In this document: piece by piece, positions 25,271 to 32,981 of the stretch
Position numbering within the stretch: position 1 is the first letter of the stretch
Layout of the letters: each line of letters starts with the position of its first letter
Source: Sphingomonas abietis
Lineage (GTDB): Bacteria > Pseudomonadota > Alphaproteobacteria > Sphingomonadales > Sphingomonadaceae
Reading direction: 5' to 3'
Length of the DNA stretch: 64,000 nucleotides
Assembly (NCBI RefSeq): GCF_027625475.1
Contig: NZ_CP115174.1
Coordinates: 806,001 to 870,000, forward strand
The notes under the pieces: generated by a model
The model's database searches: none
What the model was told of the DNA's origin: nothing
Seen by the model: the letters and a program-made list of their open reading frames with translations, nothing else
Program-made: the position numbers and the translations under genes

Positions 25271-26379
25271 GCGCGATCGCGCCGTCCCCGCCGCTCTCCC
25301 TTGCGTTCCTTGCGGCGATCCTTCGCGGCGTGGGCGGCCGCGCGGCGCTTGCCCTCCGGCGTCTCGCTGAACTTCACGTCGTCGAGCGGCAGCGCATCCG
25401 CCTCGGCGGTGTCGAAGCCGAGATGGGCGAGGCTCTCGGCGAAGTGGGTCGGCAGTTCGGCGCGCTGGTCGATCTGGCCGCCATCGGGATGATCGATGCG
25501 GATGCGGCGCGCATGGAGGTGCATCTTGCGCGAGATGCCGCCGGTCAGGAACGCTTCCGGGCCGCCATATTTGCCGTCGCCGACGATCGGGTGGCCGATC
25601 GCCGCCATATGGACGCGCAGCTGGTGGGTGCGGCCGGTGAGCGGGTGCAGTTCCACGAAGGCGGCGCGGTTGCCGGCGCGCTCGATCACGCGATAGCGGG
25701 TGCGCGAGGGCGAGCCCTCCTTCTCGTCGACATACATCTTCTCGCCGCCGGTGCCGGGCTGCTTGGCGATCGCGAGATCGATCAGCCCCTCCTCGATCGA
25801 GGGCACGCCGGCGATGATCGCCCAATAGACCTTCCGCGCCGTCCGGCTCGAGAAGCTCTTGGCGAAGAAGGCGGCCGCCCGCGCATTGCGCGCGACCAGC
25901 AGCGCGCCCGACGTATCCTTGTCGAGCCGGTGGACCAGCTTGGGCCGCCCCTCGCTCTCAAATTCCAGCGCATCGAGCAGACCGTCGACATGGCGATCGG
26001 TCTTGGTGCCGCCCTGGGTGGCGAGGCCGGGCGGCTTGTTGAGCACCAGCGCCGCCGCATCCTTGTAGATGACCAGGCTCTGCGCGAACTCGGTCTCGTC
26101 GTCGCTGAGCTGCGGGCGCTCCCTCTTCGCGGGCTTGGCCTTGTCGGCGGTCGGCGCCTCCAGCGGAGGGACGCGGATGATCTGGCCCATCTCGATGCGG
26201 TCGCCGGGCTGGGCGCGCTTGCCGTCGACGCGCAGCTGGCCGGTGCGCGCCCAGCGCGACACGACGTTGAAGCTGGCGTCCGGGAGATGGCGCTTGAACC
26301 AGCGATCGAGGCGGATGCCGTCGTCGTCGGCCGCGACCTTGAACTGGCGGACGTCTTCGGTGATCGGTGTCTTGCTCAT
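25267..26379 (-). CDS. RluC/RluD-type 23S rRNA pseudouridine synthase
   Basis: A 370-residue enzyme with an N-terminal S4 RNA-binding domain (GIRLDRWFKRHLPDASFNVVSRWARTGQLRVDGKRA) and a RluA-type catalytic domain with HRLDKDTSG carrying the catalytic Asp and PLTGRTHQLRVH. The tail after residue 335 is Lys/Arg-rich (KRRAAAHAAKDRRKERKGER), which probably helps ribosome binding. It isomerises uridines in 23S rRNA; the RluC type is favoured by the S4 domain. Overlaps crcB and the HAD gene by 4 bases each. Confidence 0.92.
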   Translation of the reverse strand: MSKTPITEDVRQFKVAADDDGIRLDRWFKRHLPDASFNVVSRWARTGQLRVDGKRAQPGDRIEMGQIIRVPPLEAPTADKAKPAKRERPQLSDDETEFAQSLVIYKDAAALVLNKPPGLATQGGTKTDRHVDGLLDALEFESEGRPKLVHRLDKDTSGALLVARNARAAAFFAKSFSSRTARKVYWAIIAGVPSIEEGLIDLAIAKQPGTGGEKMYVDEKEGSPSRTRYRVIERAGNRAAFVELHPLTGRTHQLRVHMAAIGHPIVGDGKYGGPEAFLTGGISRKMHLHARRIRIDHPDGGQIDQRAELPTHFAESLAHLGFDTAEADALPLDDVKFSETPEGKRRAAAHAAKDRRKERKGERRGRRDRA

Positions 26380-26759
26380 GCGGTGGCTCCCACCCGTGCG
26401 AGTGCGAGGCCGGCGAACAGCAGCAGGATTGCGCCGATCGCCGATGTGGTGACGTAGAGGAGGGCGGTGGCCCAGTCGCCGCGCTGGATCATCGTCGCGG
26501 CCTCCAGGCTGAAGGTGGAGAAAGTGGTATAGCCGCCGAGCACGCCGACGCCGAGCAGCAGCCGCCAGCTTTCGCCGGACGCCGGCATGAAGCGCGCCAG
26601 CGTGCCGGCGAGCAGCCCCATCAGCAGGCCGCCGCTCAGATTGATGAACCAGGTGCCCCACGGGAAGCCTGGCCCCATCAGGGCGAGCGACATGCGGCCG
26701 ATCTGATAACGGAGGCCGGAACCCAGGGCACCGCCGATCATGACGAAAAGAAGTGGCAT
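26376..26759 (-). CDS. crcB: CrcB/Fluc fluoride channel
   Basis: A 127-residue, four-helix Fluc fluoride exporter that works as a dual-topology dimer. Family signatures are GGALGSGLRYQIGR, GTWFINLSGG (pore Asn) and GGYTTFSTFSLE (the TTFSTF phenylalanine box region). First gene of the five-gene operon. I could not make a convincing fluoride riboswitch in the upstream sequence. Confidence 0.94.
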   Translation of the reverse strand: MPLLFVMIGGALGSGLRYQIGRMSLALMGPGFPWGTWFINLSGGLLMGLLAGTLARFMPASGESWRLLLGVGVLGGYTTFSTFSLEAATMIQRGDWATALLYVTTSAIGAILLLFAGLALARVGATA

Positions 26760-27098
26760 GGAAGGCGCCTTACCGGCGGGCGTCATCGCATGCCAGCGAA
26801 AGCTTGGGGGAGGAGGCTGGCGGGAATGGGGGAGGAGCGATCGGGCCCGAGCTCTCTCCCGCCTTGGCGGGAGAGGGCTTCACGCGACGGCAGCGTTTGG
26901 GGCGGGAGCAGTCATTCCATTTTTACGTCATCCCGGACTTGATCCGGGATCCCGCTTCTTCTGCGTTCGGCCGAAATTCAAGGAGCTGGACCCCGGATCA
27001 GGTCCGGGGTGACGAGATATGGCGAAGGGGCGGCTCTTGGGGCGATAGCTGCCACCCGGTCGTCGCGATCAGGCCACGCCGCGGTGGCCGCGCGACAC
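26760..27098. other. Non-coding gap with an intergenic repeat
   Basis: This stretch carries the crcB promoter region and the family C repeat described separately. I see no gene in it; the short reading frames that cross it read through the repeat. Confidence 0.5.
26926..27014. repeat. Inverted intergenic repeat, family C (CCCGGACTTGATCCGGG)
   Basis: The left arm GTCATCCCGGACTTGATCC with GGGAT (26927-26950) is mirrored by a right arm containing CCCCGGATCAGGTCCGGGG and TGACG (26991-27014). Each arm is itself a hairpin. REP-like element upstream of crcB. Confidence 0.8.
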
Positions 27099-27773
27099 TC
27101 AGCCGCCGTGGGTCCAGATATAGTCGACCGGGGTCTCGCCGCCCACGGGCGGCCCGATGATGATGTAATAGGCGCTGTCGCCCTTGTCGCCGGCGAGGTT
27201 CCAGTCGCCGCCCTTGTCGTCGCGGCCGACGGAATAGCCTGCCGCCTTGGCCTTGGCGGCATACCAGCCGAGCACCTGCCCGCGATCGCCGGCCACGGTG
27301 AAGCTCACCACGCGCGCCGCGCAGCCGCCGTCATGGCCCGCCGCTTCCTGCAAGCGGGCGGACGGGTGCATCGGCAGATCGGCCGGCAATTGCGCGGCCC
27401 AGTCGTTGGAATAGGCCAGCCCGCCGAGACAGCCGGTGCCGCCCGTGCTGGCCAGTTCGGCACCGTCGGGGCCGCCGGCCTCGGTGACGGCCGGCATCGC
27501 GGGCTGGCCGTGGCGCTGGCGATCGGCGATCTGCGCGAGGCTGACGGGGGCGGCGCGGTCGCCCGGCTGATGCCGGCCGGCCTTGGCGGGATCGACCTGG
27601 ATCGCAGCCGCCAGCGCCTTGTTGGCGGGCGTCTCGGCGACGACCGCGCCGTTGACGAGCTGCGCGTCCATCGCATCGAGACTGTTGGCGGCCGGTTTCG
27701 CCTTCTGGCAGCCGGCGAGCAGCGACAGCGCGCCCAGAGCGGCGAGCGTGGTGGTGGAGCATCCCCTGATCAT
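27099..27773 (-). CDS. Hypothetical lipoprotein, related to the one at 28142
   Basis: A 224-residue protein with a lipoprotein signal (lipobox LLAGC, Cys near 22), a low-complexity linker, and a C-terminal domain of about 100 residues with LPMHPSARL, VVSFTVAGDRGQVLGWYAAKAKAAGYSV and a final beta segment ending YIIIGPP. The V..WY...A...G pattern recurs in the lipoprotein at 28142, so they share a domain. The function is unknown; periplasmic, anchored in the membrane. Confidence 0.75.
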   Translation of the reverse strand: MIRGCSTTTLAALGALSLLAGCQKAKPAANSLDAMDAQLVNGAVVAETPANKALAAAIQVDPAKAGRHQPGDRAAPVSLAQIADRQRHGQPAMPAVTEAGGPDGAELASTGGTGCLGGLAYSNDWAAQLPADLPMHPSARLQEAAGHDGGCAARVVSFTVAGDRGQVLGWYAAKAKAAGYSVGRDDKGGDWNLAGDKGDSAYYIIIGPPVGGETPVDYIWTHGG

Positions 27774-27848
27774 GGGTTCTTTCTAGCCTATCGCCGCCCG
27801 ACCTGCCGCAACCGCGTGATCGCGCCTGTCCCGAAATGGCGCTGGGCC

Positions 27849-28132
27849 TCAGCCCAAGAACAGCCCCGCGATCACCATCAGCAGACCGGCCGTCGCCGCC
27901 ATCCAGATGACGGTGCGCAGCACCGGCACGCCCATCGCATAGAGCGGCAGGTAGATCAGTCGGCCGATGAAATAGAGGTGCGCGCCGATCGTCGTCCAGA
28001 TGTCGAGCCGTCCGGTGGCGACGGCGGCCAGCACTGCGCCGCCCAGAACAGGTTCACGATCGCGAGCAGCAGGGTGAAGCCGAGCAGGGCGATCTCGATC
28101 GGCAGGCCGGCCAACGTCGGATGATGGTGCAT
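27849..28132 (-). pseudogene. MAPEG-family protein gene with internal deletion and frameshift
   Basis: The N-terminal part starting at 28132 reads HHHPTLAGLPIEIALLGFT... to NLFWAAQ, as in bacterial MAPEG membrane proteins. The C-terminal part, in another frame, reads VLAAVATGRLDIWTTIGAHL then LYFIGRLIYLPLYAMGVPVL, also MAPEG. The two halves meet near 28031-28041, where about 30-45 codons usually present between them are missing and the frame changes (284 bases in total, not a multiple of 3). The product would be truncated. It begins 9 bases after the lipoprotein gene upstream. A sequencing error cannot explain the missing internal segment. Confidence 0.7.
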
Positions 28133-28141
28133 GGCGGCTCC

Positions 28142-28693
28142 TCAGCGGCCGGTGACAATGAAGCGACCGCTGCTGCCGCCCGAGGCGGGCGCGATCTGGA
28201 GCGCGAAATGGGTGGGGCCGTGGCCGCCTTCGCGCTTGATCGCCTCGAACTGCGCCTCGCCGGTGGTGGGCACCGCGTCCCAGCCATTCCGGCGCGCCTG
28301 CGTCTTGTACCAGCTGACCACCTTGTCGGGCGTATCGGGGGCGGTGAAGGCCATCGTCACGTCGCCCGCGCTGTCATTATCGGCCCCGTCGCGATTCTGC
28401 GCCGAGATATTCACGCCGCTGATCTCGGTGCCGGGGAACATCGGCATGTCCTCGATCCTGGTATCGTCGCCGATGTGGAAATCGGGCAGCTTCACCTTGG
28501 CGGCCAGGCCCGGCACGTTGATCGACAGGCCCTGCTGGCCGTTGCCGATCGCCGGATCGCCTTCGTTGCTGCCGATGGTGATGCTGGCATTCTCGCCATG
28601 ATCGCCATGGGCTTTCACGTTGCAGCCGGACAAGGCGAACACCGATCCGACTAGCAGGGCGAGCGGAACGGAGCGTGCGATGTTGACGGGCAT
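28142..28693 (-). CDS. Hypothetical lipoprotein, related to the one at 27099
   Basis: A 183-residue protein with lipobox LSGC (Cys near residue 24), a polar His/Gly/Asn-rich stretch, then MFPGTEISGVNI, VTMAFTAPDTPDKVVSWYKTQARRNGW and a beta-rich end FALQIAPASGGSSGRFIV. It shares the V..WY...A...G..  core with the lipoprotein at 27099. GGAG precedes the ATG. Function unknown. Confidence 0.75.
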   Translation of the reverse strand: MPVNIARSVPLALLVGSVFALSGCNVKAHGDHGENASITIGSNEGDPAIGNGQQGLSINVPGLAAKVKLPDFHIGDDTRIEDMPMFPGTEISGVNISAQNRDGADNDSAGDVTMAFTAPDTPDKVVSWYKTQARRNGWDAVPTTGEAQFEAIKREGGHGPTHFALQIAPASGGSSGRFIVTGR

Positions 28694-28824
28694 GAAACGG
28701 CTTCTCCGTTGGTGTATTATCACAATACTACACCAGGTCATGGGTTGAGAAAAGAGCCACCCGATACAGACGGAATCACGACCGCTCAGCCTTCAACGCG
28801 GATTAGTTGTCGGATGTTTCAGAT

Positions 28825-28849
28825 CGGCGGTGAAAATATTTCACCGCCG
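28825..28849. other. Perfect 11-bp inverted repeat with a GTGAAA core
   Basis: CGGCGGTGAAA and TTTCACCGCCG flank ATA. It lies upstream of the lipoprotein at 28142 and downstream of the nrdB terminator. The GTGAAA...TTTCAC core resembles the operator palindromes at 10705, 12249 and 14985, but the spacing differs (6-base core arms, 3-base spacer). It may be an operator or an RNA hairpin. Confidence 0.45.
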
Positions 28850-28935
28850 AAACGCTGGCGCAAGGCGCGGGGGGGACAAGTCTGCTCAAGCCGGCGGCGC
28901 TTTCAACTTTCCCCCCGGGAGTGCCGCCGGTCACC

Positions 28936-28970
28936 AAAAGGGCGCGCCATGCGAATGGCGCGCCCTTTTT
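28936..28970 (-). terminator. Strong terminator downstream of nrdB
   Basis: AAAAGGGCGCGCCAT (28936-28950) pairs with ATGGCGCGCCCTTTT (28955-28969) around a 4-base loop. Read on the minus strand it ends in TTTT, about 95 bases after the nrdB stop. The A/T symmetry means it could also work in the other direction. Confidence 0.88.
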
Positions 28971-29064
28971 CGATCCGGGGACCGGCTTCGGCAATAGGGG
29001 AACGACGCGACCGGCGGTTCGGGCCGCGGTCGCCGACGACAGCATCGCTATCGCCGGCGTTCGG

Positions 29065-30123
29065 TCATTCCGCCGCGACGCCGGCGCGCGAGAACATGTC
29101 GCCCTCGTCGCTCTCGCGGGGATCTTCATTGGCGGCTGGCGTGTTCGCGGCCTTGCGGCGATCGAACGAATCCCACACCTCGCCCCAGTTGCCGCGCGTC
29201 GCCGCCTTCGAATATTCGGTGGCCCGCGTCTCGAAGAAATTGGCGTGCTCGACGCCGTTGAGCATCGGCGGCAGCCACGGCAGCGGATGCTCCTCGATCA
29301 TGTAGATCGGCTTCATGCCGAGTTGTCCCAGCCGCCAGTCGGCGGTGTAGCGGACATATTTCTTGATGTCCTTGGGGGTCATGCCGTTGACCGGCCCCAT
29401 CTCGAAGACGAGATCGATGAACGCATCCTCGATCCGTACCGTCTTCTGGCACATGTCCATGATGTCGTCGCGCACCGCCGGCGTCAGGCACTGGCGTTCC
29501 TCGCAGAAGGCGTGGAACAGCTTGATGATGCCCTCGCAATGCAGCGTCTCGTCGCGGATCGACCAGGTGACGATCTGCCCCATGCCCTTCATCTTGTTGA
29601 AGCGCGGGAAGTTCATCAGCATCGCGAAGCTGGCGAACAGCTGGAGGCCCTCGGTGAAGCCGCCGAACATGGCGAGCGTGCGCGCGATGTCCTCGTCGGT
29701 ATCGACGCCGAAGGTGGCGAGATAGTCGTGCTTGTCCTTCATCTCCTTATATTGGAGGAAGGCCGAATATTCGCTCTCGGGCATGCCGATCGTGTCGAGC
29801 AGATGGCTGTAGGCGGCGATATGCACCGTCTCCATGTTGCTGAACGCGGTCAGCATCATCTTGATCTCGGTGGGCTTGAACACCCGGCCATATTTCTCGT
29901 GGTAGCAATCCTGCACCTCGACGTCCGCCTGGGTGAAGAAGCGGAAGATCTGGGTCAGCAGGTTGCGCTCGTGATCGCTGAGCTTCTGCGCCCAATCGCG
30001 GCAATCCTCGCCGAGCGGCACCTCCTCGGGCAGCCAGTGCAGCTGCTGCTGACGCTTCCAATATTCGAACGCCCAGGGATATTCGAACGGCTTATAGGTT
30101 TTGGAGGCATCGAGGAGAGGCAT
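29065..30123 (-). CDS. nrdB: Class I ribonucleotide reductase beta subunit
   Basis: A 352-residue radical-generating subunit. Metal ligands and the radical Tyr are visible: METVHIAAYSHL holds the E-x-x-H-x-x-x-Y arrangement with the tyrosyl radical residue, FTEGLQLFASF gives the next Glu and RDETLHCEG gives the Glu/His pair. It works with NrdA to make dNTPs. The ATG follows AGGAG by a normal distance; a longer frame upstream is not supported by the family. There is no N-terminal ATP-cone. Confidence 0.94.
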   Translation of the reverse strand: MPLLDASKTYKPFEYPWAFEYWKRQQQLHWLPEEVPLGEDCRDWAQKLSDHERNLLTQIFRFFTQADVEVQDCYHEKYGRVFKPTEIKMMLTAFSNMETVHIAAYSHLLDTIGMPESEYSAFLQYKEMKDKHDYLATFGVDTDEDIARTLAMFGGFTEGLQLFASFAMLMNFPRFNKMKGMGQIVTWSIRDETLHCEGIIKLFHAFCEERQCLTPAVRDDIMDMCQKTVRIEDAFIDLVFEMGPVNGMTPKDIKKYVRYTADWRLGQLGMKPIYMIEEHPLPWLPPMLNGVEHANFFETRATEYSKAATRGNWGEVWDSFDRRKAANTPAANEDPRESDEGDMFSRAGVAAE

Positions 30124-30549
30124 GGGCTGGGCTCCGGTACTTAATAGGAGAAGGGGATCGAGGGGGCGCCGATGGTCACCATCCGCCCGCCCTGTCGAAA
30201 TGCGATGATGAATGCCGCGGCCCGGCGACGGATCCGGCCGAACCGCCATCTGGCCGGTCGCGGCTGGCACAGGATAGCGGGCGGGTGGCTCCGGTCATGG
30301 CCGTGCGTCCTTCGTGGCGACGGAAGCCTGCGCGCATAATGCGGGTATCCGCGCAGTGCCGACGCGAGGCCTGGTGAAGATCATGCCGCTGTTCACTCCC
30401 TGACCGGGCTGCGCCCGGCTGCCTGCCACATGCTGCACCTGCCACATTCCACATGGCCCGCCTGGTCTGAGCGAAATCGAAGGGGCGACGCATCGGATGG
30501 TCGTGGCACTTCGATTTCGCTCAACGCGGGCGGAGGATCCGCGTTCGGA
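30124..30549. other. Non-coding gap between nrdA and nrdB
   Basis: About 425 bases, unusually long for an nrdA-nrdB operon. It contains the inverted repeat listed separately and no convincing gene. It could carry a separate nrdB promoter. Confidence 0.5.
30458..30533. repeat. Inverted intergenic repeat, family D-like (GAGCGAAATCGAAG)
   Basis: GAGCGAAATCGAAG (30470-30483) is exactly complementary to CTTCGATTTCGCTC (30510-30523), with outer GCCCGC/GCGGGC pairing. It sits 20 bases after the nrdA stop, so it may also shape the end of the nrdA transcript. Confidence 0.75.
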
Positions 30550-32448
30550 TCACTGGCAGGCGAGGCACTCGTCGTAATCGGTCTCTTCCACGTCGACCTG
30601 CTTCAGCACGATCGTGTTGTCCGCCTCGACGCCGCCTGCGAAGCCGGCGCGCTGCACCGACTTGGAGCGCAGATAGTAGAGCGACTTGATGCCCAGCTCC
30701 CATGCGCGGAAGTGCAGCATCAGCAGATCCCACTTCTCGACGTCGGCGGGGATGAACAGGTTCAGCGACTGCGCCTGGTCGATATAGGGCGTGCGATCGG
30801 CGGCGAGCTCGATCAGCCAGCGCTGGTCGATCTCGAAGCTGGTCTTGTAGCAGTCCTTCTCGTCCAGGGTGAGGAAGTCGAGATGCTGCACCGATCCACC
30901 CTTTTCGAGGATGCTGTTCCAGACCGCTTCGCTGTCCTTGCTCTTGCCGGCGAGCAGCTTCTGCAAATAGGGATTCTTCACCGAGAAGGAGCCCGACAGC
31001 GTCTTGTGGGTGTAGATGTTGGCCGGGATCGGCTCGATGCAGGCCGAGGTGCCGCCGCAGATGATCGAGATCGATGCGGTCGGCGCGATCGCCATCTTGC
31101 AGCTGAACCGCTCCATCACGCCCTGATCGGCGGCATCCGGGCACGGCCCGCGCTCATGCGCCAGCAGCATCGAGGCCTCGTCCGCCTTGCCGCGGATGTG
31201 GCGGAACATCTTGATGTTCCAGCTCTTCGCCATCGCACCTTCGAAGGCGAGGCCGCGCGCCTGGAGGAAGCTGTGGAAGCCCATCACGCCGAGACCGACC
31301 GAACGCTCGCGCGCCGCCGAATATTTGGCGCGCGCCATGCTGTCCTCGGCACGCTCGATGAAATCGGTCAGCACATTGTCGAGGAAGCGCATCACGTCCT
31401 CGATGAAGCGCGGATGATCGTGCCACTGGTCCCAGGTCTCGGCGTTGAGCGAGGACAGGCAGCAGACCGCGGTGCGCTCGACGCCATGCTGATCCTTGCC
31501 GGTCGGCAGGGTGATTTCCGAGCAGAGGTTCGAGGTCGAGACCTTGAGGCCCACGTCGCGCTGGAACTTGGGCATGGTGCGGTTCACCGTATCGGCGAAC
31601 ACGATATAGGGCTCGCCGGTGCGCAGCCGCGTTTCGACCAGCTTCTGGAACAGGCCGCGTGCGTTGAGCATCGAACGAACCGATCCGTCCTTCGGTGAGC
31701 GCAGCGCGAAATCCCCGTCGTCGCGCACCGCTTCCATGAACTCGTCGGTGAGCAGCACGCCATGGTGCAGGTTGAGCGCCTTGCGGTTGAAATCGCCGGT
31801 GGTCGTGCGAATTTCGAGGAACTCCTCGATCTCGGGATGCGAGACGTCGAGATAGCAGGCGGCCGAACCACGGCGCAGCGAGCCCTGCGAGATGGCCAGC
31901 GTCAGCGAATCCATCACGCGGACGAACGGGATGATGCCGGAGGTCTTGCCGTTGAGGCCGACCGGCTCGCCGATGCCGCGGACATTGCCCCAATAGGTGC
32001 CGATGCCGCCGCCGCGCGAGGCGAGCCAGACATTCTCGTTCCAGGTGTCGACGATGCCTTCCAGGCTGTCCGGCACCGAATTGAGGAAGCAGGAGATGGG
32101 CAGGCCGCGCCCGGTGCCGCCGTTGGACAGCACCGGCGTCGCCGGCATGAACCAGAGCTGCGAGATATAGTCATAGAGCCGCTGGGCGTGATCGGCGTCG
32201 TCGGCATAAGCGGACGCCACGCGCACGAACAAATCCTGATAGGTCTCGCCGGGCAGCAGATAGCGATCGTTCAGCGTCTCCTTGCCGAAATCGGTGAGGA
32301 GCGCGTCGCGGCTGTGATCGACTTCCACCGGATAGGGCGCCTTCAGCGGGCCGTGCTTGGTGGCGGTCGCCCCGGCAGCCGTATCGGCGCGGGGGGTGTC
32401 GAGGGTGGTGGCGTCGCTCATGCTCGTCTCGCTGCCCGAAAGGTCCAT
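30550..32448 (-). CDS. nrdA: Class I ribonucleotide reductase alpha subunit lacking the ATP-cone
   Basis: A 632-residue catalytic subunit that reduces ribonucleotides. Visible are PISCFLNSVPD (first redox Cys), NLCSEI (the Asn, radical Cys and Glu of the active site), AVCCLSSLN (second redox Cys), PTASISIICGGTSACIEPI, and the C-terminal CLACQ swing-arm cysteines. The N-terminal 90-residue ATP-cone that sets overall activity in longer NrdA proteins is missing: the sequence begins almost directly with the DFGKETLNDRYLLPGET segment. Two starts are possible (the ATG used, or MSDATT 27 bases on). It precedes nrdB. Confidence 0.94.
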   Translation of the reverse strand: MDLSGSETSMSDATTLDTPRADTAAGATATKHGPLKAPYPVEVDHSRDALLTDFGKETLNDRYLLPGETYQDLFVRVASAYADDADHAQRLYDYISQLWFMPATPVLSNGGTGRGLPISCFLNSVPDSLEGIVDTWNENVWLASRGGGIGTYWGNVRGIGEPVGLNGKTSGIIPFVRVMDSLTLAISQGSLRRGSAACYLDVSHPEIEEFLEIRTTTGDFNRKALNLHHGVLLTDEFMEAVRDDGDFALRSPKDGSVRSMLNARGLFQKLVETRLRTGEPYIVFADTVNRTMPKFQRDVGLKVSTSNLCSEITLPTGKDQHGVERTAVCCLSSLNAETWDQWHDHPRFIEDVMRFLDNVLTDFIERAEDSMARAKYSAARERSVGLGVMGFHSFLQARGLAFEGAMAKSWNIKMFRHIRGKADEASMLLAHERGPCPDAADQGVMERFSCKMAIAPTASISIICGGTSACIEPIPANIYTHKTLSGSFSVKNPYLQKLLAGKSKDSEAVWNSILEKGGSVQHLDFLTLDEKDCYKTSFEIDQRWLIELAADRTPYIDQAQSLNLFIPADVEKWDLLMLHFRAWELGIKSLYYLRSKSVQRAGFAGGVEADNTIVLKQVDVEETDYDECLACQ

Positions 32449-32981
32449 TGCTCGTCCGTCCCGTTCTCAATTCGTTCGACTCGGGGCAACGGCCCCGAAT
32501 ATAGCACCATGGGGCATCAAGACGAGTCTGTTCTCCGTTCGTCCCATCTGTGAAATGGGCCGCCCGTTCCGGGATTCAAGCTTTTGAACCCGGTGTTTTC
32601 GCTCGATCTTGTGTCAGCCCCCTAGGCTCGACACTAGGGATAGTGCCGAAGCGGGACTCGGGCCGCAAGAGCCATAATTTGGTGTGAGGGGAAGTTTGGA
32701 GTCTTGACGTGGATTCGGAAGCCCGATTTCCGGCGCGTCGCGGCCCGCAAGGAATCTGTGGATGAATCCGGGTTAACCACGATCGGCGCCAAGCCGTTTA
32801 CCATGCGCGCTGAATCGAATCCGATGTGCAGGCGAGAGTCACGGAAAGTCTAAACGGCGTTCCTGCCAAAGGCGGGGACGATCGCCCGCTGTCCGCCGGC
32901 AAAGGGGCGAGGGAGCAGGGGCAAGAGGGCAGGAGGAACCGCAACGGGGAAGCGCGGTCTCGCGCTCCCCCGGCAGGATGG
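32449..32981. other. Long non-coding region upstream of nrdA
   Basis: More than 500 bases between the nrdA start and the end of the SDR gene, with no convincing gene. It must contain the nrdA promoter and carries the inverted repeat at 32631. Confidence 0.5.
32631..32646 (-). promoter_or_regulatory. Candidate NrdR-like inverted repeat upstream of nrdA
   Basis: ACACTAGGGATAGTGC holds CACTA and TAGTG arms around GGGA, the outline of an NrdR box (ACACTATATATAGTGT type) but with a GC-rich centre. It lies about 180 bases before the nrdA start. An overlapping CCCTAG/CTAGGG repeat (32620-32639) makes the assignment uncertain, and I found no second box at the usual spacing. Confidence 0.3.

Noticed and set aside
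26760..26830. Fluoride riboswitch before crcB
   Set aside because: A GCGATGACGCCCGCC segment recalls part of the aptamer, but the required second half and pseudoknot could not be made.
30176..30493. Possible 105-residue protein between nrdA and nrdB
   Set aside because: Its first residues (RRPFDFAQT) are a translation of the inverted repeat, and there is no ribosome site or family.
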